Source: Leptodactylus fallax
Taxonomy: Eukaryota; Chordata; Amphibia; Anura; Leptodactylidae
Direction: 5' to 3'
DNA length: 64,000 bases
NCBI GenBank assembly: GCA_947044405.1
Contig: CAMRHE010000652.1
Location: 1-64,000 of the forward strand
Shown: piece by piece, positions 54,176 through 64,000 of the stretch
Layout: every line of letters begins with the position of its first letter
Numbering within the stretch: the first letter of the stretch is position 1
Program-made: the position numbers and the translations under genes
The notes under the pieces: generated by a model
Databases searched by the model: none
The model's input: the letters and a program-made list of their open reading frames with translations, nothing else
Told to the model about the DNA's origin: nothing

Positions 54176-55426
54176 CAGGGGTCTCAAACTCAATTTACCC
54201 GGGGGCCGCTGGAGGTAGAGTCTGGGTGAGGCTGAGCCGCATCAGGTTTTCCACACCGGTAATATGCTCCATATTGGCCCCTGCACACGGTATTATGCTC
54301 CATAGTGGCCCCTGCACTTGTATTATGCTCCCTAGTGGTCCCTGCACTTGTATTATGCTCCCTAGTGGCCCCTGCACTTGTATTATGCTCCCTAGTGGCC
54401 CCTGCACTTGTATTATGCTCCCTAGTGGCCCCTGCACTTGTATTATGCTCCCTAGTGGCCCCTGCACTCGGTATTATGCTCCATAGTGGCCCCTTCACTA
54501 GTATTAAGCTCCATAGTGGCCCCTGCACACGGTATTGTGACCCATAGTTGGCCACCCAAGAACTATTATTATACTCTATTCTTTTCAGAACCCAGAGTAT
54601 AATGATCTGAGACCCAGGGGAGGTGACAAACATAAAAATCCAATGTTACTTACCTATACTGGAAACCGGCGCACTCCCAGCAGCTTTCAGACCTGTCTAA
54701 TTAAGTCACGTGATGAGACCGGCGACTCGACCTAATGACGTCACCAGAACGCCCAAGCCTGCTCGGAGTGACAGCAGATCGCAGGAGAGGTGAGTAGCAT
54801 TGGTTTTTATGCTCCTTCACCTCCCCTGGGTCTCCGATTATTATACTCCGGGGTCTAAAAAGACCCCGGAGTATAATAATAGTAGTATTTGAGGCCCGCG
54901 GCCTCACTTACCGAAGCCCGCGGCTGCTCACAGCGGCATCCACTTCCCTTTCTGCGTCCCATAGCAGAAGGGGGAAGCAGGGGCGGCTACGAGCAGACGC
55001 CGGGTAGGGAAATAAATAGGCCGTTACCTGGTGGGGATACTCCAGCAGGTCACGGCCTATTTATATATATATAAAAAAAGTTATACTCACCTGTGATGCC
55101 TTGATGCAGCCGCCTCCTCCTGTTTTTCGCGACGTCTGTGTCTCAGCGTAGGAGGCGCGATGACGTCATTATATCGCTGCCTGCGCTGTGATGCGGACGT
55201 ATCGTAAACCAGCCCAGGACAGGCCCCGCTCAGCGTTGTTTTTTTTAAAGTGGCCTGTCCTGGGCTGGTTTACATTAGATAGTAAAAAATGCCACCCCCC
55301 AGACATTGCGCCCCTGGTGCCAAACTCGGGCCGAACTAACAATAAACTTTGATATTGAGGTGGGGGCCGCAAACTAGTGTCCCGAGGGCCGCAGTTGGCC
55401 CGCGGGCCGCGAGTTTGAGACCCCTG
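54176..55426. mobile_element. Non-autonomous hAT element B2
   Basis: Ends CAGGGGTCTCAAACTC and GAGTTTGAGACCCCTG are perfect inverted repeats; 8-bp duplication ATCTAATG at 54168-54175 and 55427-55434. The empty site is in unit A at 17540-17547. The interior has about eight 30-bp CTCCCTAGTGGCCCCTGCAC units (54270-54540), inverted relative to those in element B1, and a hairpin at 54838-54880. Another part is similar, inverted, to the 52530-52990 part of B1. Confidence 0.93.
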
Positions 55427-55599
55427 ATCTAATGTATATAACAAAGAACCTGTAATTTATATGTGTAGTTTATAGATCATATTAGCTGAGTGTAACAATA
55501 ACATTAATGCTGTTATATTTCTATGTCCTAGTGCTGGGCGCAGAGGCTGCTGCAATGTATGTATTTATACATATAACTAGAAAGATGTAGCATATACAT

Positions 55600-56545
55600 A
55601 GTCATATTTATACATACATTACATACACATACATACTGTACATATATACATACATTACATACACATACATACTGTACATATATACATTACATACATATAC
55701 ATACTGTACATATATACATACATTACATACACATACACACTGTACATATATACATACATTACATACACATACATACTATACATATATACATACATTACAT
55801 ACACATACATACTGTACATATATACATACATTACATACACATACATACTGTACATATATACATACATTACATACACATACATACTGTACATATATACTTA
55901 CATTACATACACATACATACAGTACATATATACATACATTACATACACATACATACTGTACATATATACTTACATTACATACACATACATACAGTACATA
56001 TATACATACATTACATACACATCCATACTGTACATATATACATACATTACATACACATACATACTGTACATACTGTATATACATACATTACATACACATA
56101 CATACTGTACACATATACATACATTACATACACATACATACTGTACATATATACATACATTACATACACATACATACTGTACATATATACATACATTATA
56201 CACATTCCTACTGTACATATATACATACATTACATACACATACATACTGTACATATATACATACATTACATACACATCTATACTGTTCATATATACAAAC
56301 ATTACATACACATACATACTGTACATATACATACATTACATACACATACATACTGTACATATATACATACATTACATACACATACATACTGTACATATAT
56401 ACATACATTACATACACATACTGTACATATATACATACATTACATACACATACATACTGTACATATATACATTACATACTGTACATATATACATACATTA
56501 CATACACATACATACTGTACATATATACATACATTACATACACAT
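55600..56545. repeat. Expanded TACATACACATACATACTGTA array, unit B
   Basis: About 30 imperfect ~30-bp units directly before the Tc1 element; unit A has only about 50 bp of such sequence at the matching place (17690-17748). Overlapping Met/Tyr/Val/Cys-rich frames are by-products. Confidence 0.93.
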
Positions 56546-56546
56546 A

Positions 56547-58160
56547 CAGTACAGACCAAAAGTTTGGACACAGCTTCTCATTCCAAGAGTTTTCTGTATT
56601 TTCATGACTATAAAAATTGTAGATTCACACTGAAGGCATCAAAACTATGAATTAACACATGTGGAATTATATACTTAACAAAAAAGTGTGAAACAACTGA
56701 AAATATGTCTTATATTCTAGGTTCTTCAAAGTAGCCACCTTTTGCTTTGATTACTGCTTTGCACACTCTTGGCATTCTCTTGATGAGCTTCAAGAGGTAG
56801 TCACCTGGAATGGTTTTCACTGCACAGGTGTGCCCTGTCAGGTTTAATAAGTGGGATTTCTTGCCTTATAAATGGGGTTGGGACCATCAGTTGTGTTGTT
56901 CAGAAGTCAGGTGGATACACAGCTGATAGTCCTACTGAATGGAGTGTTAGAATTTGTATTATGGCAAGAAAAAAAGCAGCTAAGTAAAGAAAAACGAGTG
57001 GCCATCATTACTTTAAGAAATGAAGGTCAGTCAGTCCAAAAATTGGGAAAACTTTGAAAGTGTCCCCAAGTGCAGTGGCCAAAACCATCAAGCGCTACAA
57101 AGAAACTGGCTCACATGAGGACCGCCCCAGGAAAGGAAGATCAAGAGTCACCTCTGCTGCGGAGGATAAGTTCATCCGAGTCACCAGCCTCAGAAATCTC
57201 AGGTTAACAGCAGCTCAGATTAGAGACCAGGTCAATGCCACACAGAGTTCTAGCAGCAGACACATCTCTACAACAACTGTTAAGAGGAGACTGTGTGCAG
57301 CAGGCCTTCATGGTAAAATAGCTGCTAGGAAACCACTGCTAAGGACAGGCAACAAGCACAAGAAGAACACAAGGAATGGACATTAGACCTGTGGAAATCT
57401 GTGCTTTGGTCTGATGAGTCCAAATTTGAGATCTTTGGTTCCAACCACCGTGTCTTTGTGCGACGCAGAAAAGGTGAAGGAATGGACTCTACATGCCTGG
57501 TTCCCACCGTGAAGCATGGAGGAGGAGGTGTGATGGTGTGGGGGTGCTTTGCTGGTGACACTGTTGGGGATTTATTCAAAATTGATGGAATACTGAACCA
57601 GCATGGTTACCACAGCATCTTGCAGCAGCATGCTATTCCATCTGGTTTGCGTTTAGTTGGACCATCATTTATTTTTCAACAGGACAATGACCCCAAACAC
57701 ACCTCCAGACTGTGTAAGGGCTATTTGACCAAGAAGGAGAGTGATGGGGTGCTACGCCAGATGACCTGGCCTCCACAGTCACCAGACCTGAACCCAATCG
57801 AGATGGTTTGGGGTGAGCTGGACCGCAGAGTGAAGGCAAAAGGGCCAACAAGTGCTAAGCATCTCTGGAAACTCCTTCAAGACTGTTGGAAGACCATTTC
57901 AGGTGACTACCTCTTGTAGCTCATCAAGAGAATGCCAAGAGTGTGCAAAGCAGTAATCAAAGCAAAAGGTGGCTACTTTCAAGAACCTAGAATATAAGAC
58001 ATATTTTCAGTTATTTAACACTTTTTTGTTAAGTATATAATTCCACATGTGGTAATTCATAGTTTTGATGCCTTCAGTGTGAATCTACAATTTTTATAGT
58101 CATGAAAATACAGAAATCTCTTGGAATGAGAAGGTGTGTCCAAACTTTTGATCTGTACTG
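56547..58160 (+). mobile_element. Tc1-like transposon with DD38E spacing, unit B copy
   Basis: Same ends and same flanks as 17749-19369, including CA instead of TA after the right end. It is a copy by segmental duplication, not by transposition. Confidence 0.92.
56961..57919 (+). pseudogene. Tc1-type transposase (unit B copy), frameshifted
   Basis: The ATG at 56961 matches 18163, but an extra A in the following run shifts the frame almost at once; one base is missing near 57037 and 16 bases near 57362. From 57401 to 57919 the catalytic domain is open and has WSDESKFEIFG, QQDNDPKHTS and SPDLNPIEMVW. All three acidic residues are present, with 38 residues between the last two, matching the DD38E group rather than classical DD34E. 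The breaks differ from those in unit A, so the copies decayed independently. Confidence 0.88.
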
Positions 58161-58505
58161 CACATACTGTACATATATACATACATTACATACACATACA
58201 TACTGTACATATATACACACATTACATACACATACATACTGTACATATATACATACATTACATACACATAAATACTGTACATATATACATACATTACATA
58301 CACATACATATATACATACATTACATACACATACATACTGTACATATATACATACATTACATACACATACATACTGTACATATATATATACATTACATAC
58401 ACATACTGTACATATATACATACATTACATACACATACATACTGTACATATATACATACATTACATACACATACATACTGTACATATATACATACATTAC
58501 ACTTA
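58161..58505. repeat. TACATACACATACATACTGTA array after Tc1, unit B
   Basis: About 11 units, compared with four to five in unit A (19370-19545). Confidence 0.92.
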
Positions 58506-59185
58506 CCTCTTGTGCAGTAAGTTGCTCTCTCCTCCTTGTACATGTGTTTTGGGGCTGAGGGAGCTGAGCACATGGCAGGACATAGAGCCTTCTCACCCTG
58601 CAGTGAGGTGCGACCCCCTCCCCCCCTCCCCCTCCCCCACCCCCTTCAGATCTTCTCATAGGACAGTGAAGAGTTGAGCAGGTGGGGAAGGGGTTAAGCT
58701 ATGAATGAAGCCCAGAGGGGGTTTTCTAGGATAGTAAGACATGTCCTATCTGCAGAGATGTCCGGACCTAGAACCGCCACATTCTCTATTAGGTCACATT
58801 TATATTCCAGCCCGAGAAGAAGAGAAGACAAATATCACCTCCTTACCATGTAGAAGGAGCTTCTTCTCTCCCCATGGCCCAGGTGGCTGCAGGACTACAT
58901 TTACCAGCATGCACTGCTGACATCCCCTCCACACAGCTGTTTCTCCTCCCCCATATACCACAGCAAGTTTCCCCACAAAGCCCTATAGAAGAGACCAAAT
59001 GGCCCCTGTGAGGACCCCGGTGGGGCCAAAATACAGGAAAGAAAGTCTAACAAAGGGGATTTACACAAACTGTTTCACCGAAAATAATAAATCTAGAAAT
59101 AATAAAATAATCAATAAATCTATAAAATAAAATGATAAAACTATAAATAACAAAATAAATCGATAAAATTACAATAAAATAATAA
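58506..59185. other. Shared unique tail of duplication unit B
   Basis: No gene seen. Matches 19546-20215 closely, with a C-rich run (58613-58645) longer than in unit A. Confidence 0.8.
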
Positions 59186-60030
59186 ATATAATCTTTAAAG
59201 GAAAAACCTGTAAAATAAACTGAAAAGAAAAGGTAAATGATGTTCTAGAAATTAATGTTAGAAATGTTTTTTCCTCTCACAACTCGCTGTTTCCTTGCAT
59301 GGACGGACTATAACAGGAGACGACCAGGGCGAGCACCATTACTGTCTATAGGGAACGGAAAGATAAAACTGAGCAGTGGAGATACATGGCCGGGGCAGAT
59401 GGGTCCGGATTTCTGCGATGCCATGATGATGGGGAGAGGGGCATAATGTGGCCCAAGCAGCAGGAATCAGTGACCCCTTTATCTCAGGCTGGTGGAAGTG
59501 GAATAATGATGCGGGAAGGTTTTCTGGGTGCACCCTGGCTCCTCTGATACCTGTGGATGTTATCACCAAATGCTGCAGTTCTCAGGATGGGTAAGTGATA
59601 TTTTAAGTAAGAGCCATAGATACTTTCTCTATACACAAGTACAAGGAGGTAGCTCGGGGGGCGCTGTGTTATGTGGTCATAGAGGAAATATAGATCCATC
59701 TAAATTTACCCTTCATATCTGGGACTAGTCATCTCCTTAGCATGAGCCTCGCCTATTAGTATCCTCTGTAGAAGTGAGCAGCTCCTGTAGTGTAAGGTCT
59801 TCTTACAATGTGATGTCATCGCATTCTGGTGATGTCATAATGGTCTTGAAATTCCAAAGCTAAAGTTCAATCTCATTTGCATATTCAGCTCAAAATGTTA
59901 TTTTAGTCAAGCCCTGGAGACCCCTTTAGGCCAGGGCCCCACGTGGCACAAATGCCACGGTTTTCCTGTGGCAGAAACGCCGGGAAAAAAAAAAAACGCA
60001 GTGTGAATCCCATCCCCACAGTGCGGTAAA
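59186..60030. other. No gene recognised
   Basis: Small frames only. 59930-60030 (GGCCAGGGCCCCACGTGGCA) resembles the end of a dispersed amphibian repeat but cannot be delimited. Confidence 0.4.
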
Positions 60031-60032
60031 AT

Positions 60033-60360
60033 ATGTGCAACATACACTCTGTGATTTCCAAAACCGACAACGAGCATTTACTGGCTCATCCTCTCAGCAG
60101 CAAAGGCCTGGACGCTGCGCTGCAACAACTTCGAGAGATTAAGTTCAACGACGCTCCTGTCTCTATCTTTCCTGACTTCTCTGCAGCTCTACAAAAGACT
60201 CGGGCTACCTTTGTTACCATGAAATGATGACTGTGAGAGTGCTCCATCCATTACTCCATGGTGTATCCTGCACATCTCTGAGTCATTCATGAAGACAAAA
60301 CCTTCTTCTTTACATCTCCTCAGGATTCGGAGGAATGGTTGATCTTGTTACCTAGGTCTC
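60033..60360 (+). pseudogene. L1-type ORF1 C-terminal fragment
   Basis: The frame 60033-60227 has APVSIFPDFSAALQKTRATF, the conserved C-terminal-domain block of L1 ORF1 proteins (IFxDLSxxLQKxRxxF pattern). Truncated at both sides, then broken by TGA at 60225. ORF1p binds L1 RNA. Confidence 0.65.
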
Positions 60361-60639
60361 CTAGACGGTAGTCTTATATACTTGGGTATATTCATTATTA
60401 CCTGTGGACTTTTTCTGTATCGGGGCCCAGTTGCTCCTGGGTGACGGATGTTGGCATTTATGTTATGGGCTGTTTGGGTTTCACCTCGCAGTGTTAATTT
60501 CTGCCCTTTTTTACTTTTTCCCATATTGATTAAAGATAGTGCCCCAATACTGTACCACCTAGGGTGCACTACTTTGGTTTTGTTCTTGGTACAAGTCATA
60601 TTCCGGTCCATTACCCATAAGGGAGATGCGGCAAGATGC

Positions 60640-61290
60640 TTGTATCCCCCCAAGACACAGATCCTTCATCTGATGTCCCTCCACCTGTTACATGCTGCAG
60701 AATAAGACAGGGGGCTCTCAATGGCACCAATCACCCAAAACGTGACACTCTCGGCATTCCAAACTTGCTGCCACCGGAGGAAACCACTAATACCTTCCAA
60801 GGCAATCCTGAGCTGCAAGCAATGCTTTCCCTCCTTCCCTGCAAAAGGGATATGGACGATCCGGCTACGGATCTAAAGAAGACCTGACTACTCTGCAACA
60901 GTGAGTGGATGACCTGGAGTTGTTCCAGTCCTCAGTGTTGGCTTCGATACACTTTCTGCAGAAATCTTCTGCTACCACCCAATTCCGAAAACTAATGCCA
61001 CACATTGACAATTTCGAAAATCACAACCGTCCCAACACTATATGGATCCGCGGCCTCCCTGAAGCCACGCCAACCTCTGAACTTATTCCTACCCTCACGG
61101 GCATATTCAACATGCTACTGGGACATCCAGCTGACACTCAAATCGAGATCAACTGAGTCCACCATGCCCTCAGACCTCGAAGCTCAGATCCAGCCAAACC
61201 CCGAGATGTGATTTGCAGAGTTCACTACTAAGTCCTTAAGGAGGAAATAATGCTGAAGACGAGAGAACAGGTTCATAGACTTTGTACCAG
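60640..61290 (+). pseudogene. L1-type ORF1 central fragment
   Basis: The frame 60905-61156 has HIDNFENHNRPNTIWIRGLP, then EATPTSELIPTLTGIFN, the coiled-coil end and RRM start of L1 ORF1. Downstream, VHHALRPRS- and CRVHYYVLKEEIMLK-like stretches continue in other frames to about 61290. It lies after the C-terminal fragment at 60033-60360, so the two are out of normal order. Confidence 0.7.
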
Positions 61291-61304
61291 CGATTAAAAA
61301 CCAC

Positions 61305-61455
61305 TACTGTATACAGTCCCATGTAAGACCCCCGTCCTTTCTCCTGTATACAGTCCCATGTAAGACCCCCCTCCCTTCTCCTGTATACAGTCCCATGTAA
61401 GACCCCCACCCTCCTCCTGTATACAGTCTCCTCCATCCTCCTCCTGTATACAGAG
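61305..61455. repeat. ~39-bp tandem repeat
   Basis: Four copies of a unit with CTGTATACAGTCCCATGTAA followed by GACCCCC and TTTCTCC, the last shortened. No spacers. Confidence 0.9.
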
Positions 61456-62300
61456 GATTGGCCAGGATTTATTCCTAGGGGCGCTAGTGTCAAGGGGGAG
61501 GAGACATGGGGGTTGCACTACTACTCTCAGCAGGCTGCAGACTGGACACTACTGCTGGGGTTATAGGTAGGTGATGGGAGGAGGTTAGCGGGAGCCCCGA
61601 CACAATATGGAGGATGAGAGAGGAGCAGGAATGGCCGGAATATCCAGGCTGCAGACTGGACACTACTGCTGAGTATATATATCTATATATCCCTCTCTGC
61701 TCCGTAGTCAGTATATGGTGTCAGTGTTCGGGTATTACATGGAGTTGGTGACGCTCTGGGGTTACTTGTACTGGGGGGGAGTTAGTTTTGGGGTCTTACA
61801 CACCAGTCTTCATAGACCTGGAGCCAGCAGAGGGTGCACTCTCAGCTGTACTGGGCGTATTGGAGTTAATGTACAAAATTTGGCGTAAATTATAATAAAT
61901 TTGTTAGTTATGAGGCAGCGCAGATTTTAAAAATTTATTGTTTTTCTTTTTCCGCAAAAATAATGCACTTTTTTACGTCTTGTACACCAGAAAATTATCG
62001 TACAAGGCCTAATAAATGTGGCCATTGTCATCCGTCACTATCACATTTAGGGCTGACAATCTTTATTTCCTATCATTTTTTCTCTGGAGTTTCCCTCTTA
62101 TCGCTTCACTCTACAATACACTTTTCGGGGCCTCCTTGGTGCTGATCCTGGAGGTCATTTTCCCCTCCATATTTCCAGGGCAGATTTTGAAGGTTAATAA
62201 AAATATTTTACACCATATTTGTTCTTGCAATGCGACAGATCACGCTGCAGTGTTGTAAATCACCAGTACCAGCGCCCTCCAGATTGTCACGGGCACGCAC
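61456..62300. other. No gene recognised
   Basis: A CAGGCTGCAGACTGGACACT 20-mer occurs at about 61530 and 61646, a small local duplication (~115 bp apart). Otherwise unremarkable. Confidence 0.45.
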
Positions 62301-62304
62301 ACTC

Positions 62305-63180
62305 CGATAATAATAATAATAAATTTTATTTATATAGCGCCAACATATTCCGCAGCACTGTACAACTTGTAGGGTTCAAGTACTGACAAAAAAGATACAT
62401 TACAAAGAAATAGTCAATTCACACACTGGGACTGAGGGCCCTGCTCGCAAGAGCTTACAGTCTATGGGGTAGAGGAGGTGACACAAGAGCTTACAATCTA
62501 TGAGGTAGAGGAGGTGACACAAGAGCTTACAATCTATGAGGCAGAGGAGGTGAAACAAGAGCTTATAATCTATGAGGTAGAGGGGGTGACACAAGAGCTT
62601 ACAATCTATGAGGTAGAGGGGGTGACACAAGAGCTTACAATCTATGAGGTAGAGGGGGTGACACAGGAGGTAGCCGGGGCGGCATCGGAGGTAGCATTGC
62701 TTATACAATGGTCAGACAATTGTGTAATAGAGGTTACTGTCATTACACATATACAAGCTTTATGAGCTGTCACCAGTCGTGTCCTTTAACATGCAGATGG
62801 TGCCTGGACATATAAAGTTAGTCTGATATGGCCTCATAAACTGTGAGGTAATGCGGGAGCGTGAACAGAGGGGGGTACGTTTTAGGGATTCTAACTATAG
62901 AAGGGTTTACATTAGGAGATGTGATAGGCCTGTCTGATAAGATGTGTCTTTAGTTTACGCTTGAAGCTGTGGAAATTGGGGGTTAATCTAATAGTCCGGG
63001 ATAGAACATTCCAGAGAAGAGGTGCAACTCGGGAGAAGTCTTGTATACGAGCGTGGGAGGTTCTGATAATAGAGGATGTTAGTCTTAGGTCATTGAGTGA
63101 ATGCAGAGTAAGGGTTGGGCGATAGACAGAGATGAGGGAGGAAATGTAGGGAGGTGAAGCATTATGGAGAGCCTTGTGGA
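62305..63180 (-). repeat. Dispersed repeat with L2/SINE-type tail, containing a minisatellite
   Basis: Begins with an (AAT)n run and TTTTATTTATATAGCGCC, the reverse complement of the GGCGCTATATAAATAAA tail common to vertebrate L2-related repeats; it therefore reads on the minus strand. At 62465-62660 a ~39-bp unit GACACAAGAGCTTACAATCT is repeated five times. The body (62930-63180) shows no readable protein. Confidence 0.55.
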
Positions 63181-64000
63181 TGATACACGGCAGGGCTCAG
63201 ACTATCTAGCTCAATTTCCTCCTATCCACTTGCACTTCTATGGCTACCATGGACGCACTTTAGGGACTCCAGGGATCTCTCATGGAGAACTTACCACACT
63301 GAAAGTTGTCACTGGACCCTCAGGCCGTGCAGTCCCCCCTCATTCCCTTCCTATTTCCACAGATCCCCCTACCTGTGGTTCTTATTGTTTGCATAGTCTT
63401 ATTACATATCGTATACCTTTCTGTTTCTATGTCATGTGCCTGATTTCATGTGATTCATTCTGGGCCTGGCCCCGCCTACTCTCTGTGTGGCCCATATAAA
63501 ACCTGACAAGTTCCCATTCACACCTAGGTTCCTGCAATCTTCCAAGATGGGCAAGTGGGCGTCTCCTTGACCCTCACTAAGGAGTCATAGAGGTACAGAG
63601 TCTAAGAGTCATAGATTAAAGGACAATGAAGTTTTATCATCTCACGAGAACCTCATTTATGGAATGAACCACTTACTTGGGGTATAAAAACATGAGCTGG
63701 ATCATAAATGAGGACTCACATTGTGGGGGTCAGATCCAAGTCTGAGATGTGTAACCCTTGTTGTACCACTTGTTGTTCTTCCTCCACTCCAAGAATCAGA
63801 TAAGGATTATTAGTGTTCTGGTCTTTCTGTTGTGTTTACTATTTCATCTTGTCTGATGTGTTTTTCTGCCGTCTTATGTTGTATCTGGTCCTTCTATGTG
63901 CTAAAGAGTCCATAACCTTTTTAAGGTGTTTTAATCTGCATGTGTGTGTGCTGGGTACCTACTGAACTAGAACTCGGTAGGTGGTGGCAGCAAGGTGTGT
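63181..64000. other. No gene recognised
   Basis: One 111-residue plus frame (63164-63499) shows no motif. Nothing further supported up to the window end. Confidence 0.4.

Larger units (their letters stand above)
40985..59185. repeat. Segmental duplication unit B
   Basis: The direct paralogue of 8391-20215, about 32.6 kb further on at its start. The extra length comes from insertions absent in unit A: gypsy (43210-47546), a short Penelope-type element with a nested hAT (48037-50237), hAT elements at 52439-53865 and 54176-55426, and the longer ACAT array at 55600-56545. The DD34E Tc1 of unit A is absent here. Confidence 0.85.

Noticed and set aside
55655..58677. Many Met/Tyr/Val/Cys- or Tyr/Thr/His-rich frames
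   Set aside because: All are translations of the ACAT repeat in various registers and strands.

Overview
The window looks like intergenic, repeat-dominated DNA from a vertebrate genome, most likely an anuran amphibian. The reasons are a C2H2 zinc-finger exon with frog-style TGEKPF linkers and the mixture of Gmr1-type Ty3/gypsy, Penelope-like, Tc1/mariner, hAT, L1, L2/CR1-like and tRNA-SINE sequences. The species assignment is an inference. I see no complete host gene apart from one uninterrupted 14-finger zinc-finger reading frame on the minus strand at 40895-42127.

Layout. 1-8007: two head-to-tail Gmr1-type gypsy copies sharing one LTR. The first is nearly complete, with gag, protease, integrase, then reverse transcriptase/RNase H. 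The second lacks most of the capsid and is cut off at a TA by a Tc1-like end. 8391-20215: duplication unit A, with a broken zinc-finger copy, minisatellites, a decayed LINE, a DD34E Tc1 element, a hAT element and a Tc1 element with 38 residues between its last two catalytic residues. 20216-26915: mostly unrecognised sequence with three tandem arrays, an L1 3' end and a tRNA-derived SINE. 26931-32470: a Penelope-like element (RT plus GIY-YIG) with a 15-bp target duplication. 32966-38123: a 5.2-kb TTAA-flanked element built from ~0.39-kb repeats. 40895-59185: duplication unit B, the direct paralogue of unit A, enlarged by a young internally deleted gypsy element, a short Penelope-type insert carrying a nested hAT, two more hAT elements and an expanded ACAT array. 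59186-64000: L1 ORF1 fragments, a minisatellite and another dispersed repeat.

The two duplication units act as each other's empty-site controls. The gypsy, Tc1, short Penelope-type and one hAT insertion are each present in one unit and absent, with a single target copy, in the other. This fixes exact boundaries and relative ages. The DD38E-spaced Tc1 element was already present before the duplication; the gypsy element (about 0.8% LTR divergence by eye) came after it. The most interesting items are the integrase-before-RT gypsy element with a SCAN-like capsid, its protease-, capsid- and polymerase-less young relative, and a hammerhead-ribozyme-like fold at the 3' end of the Penelope element.
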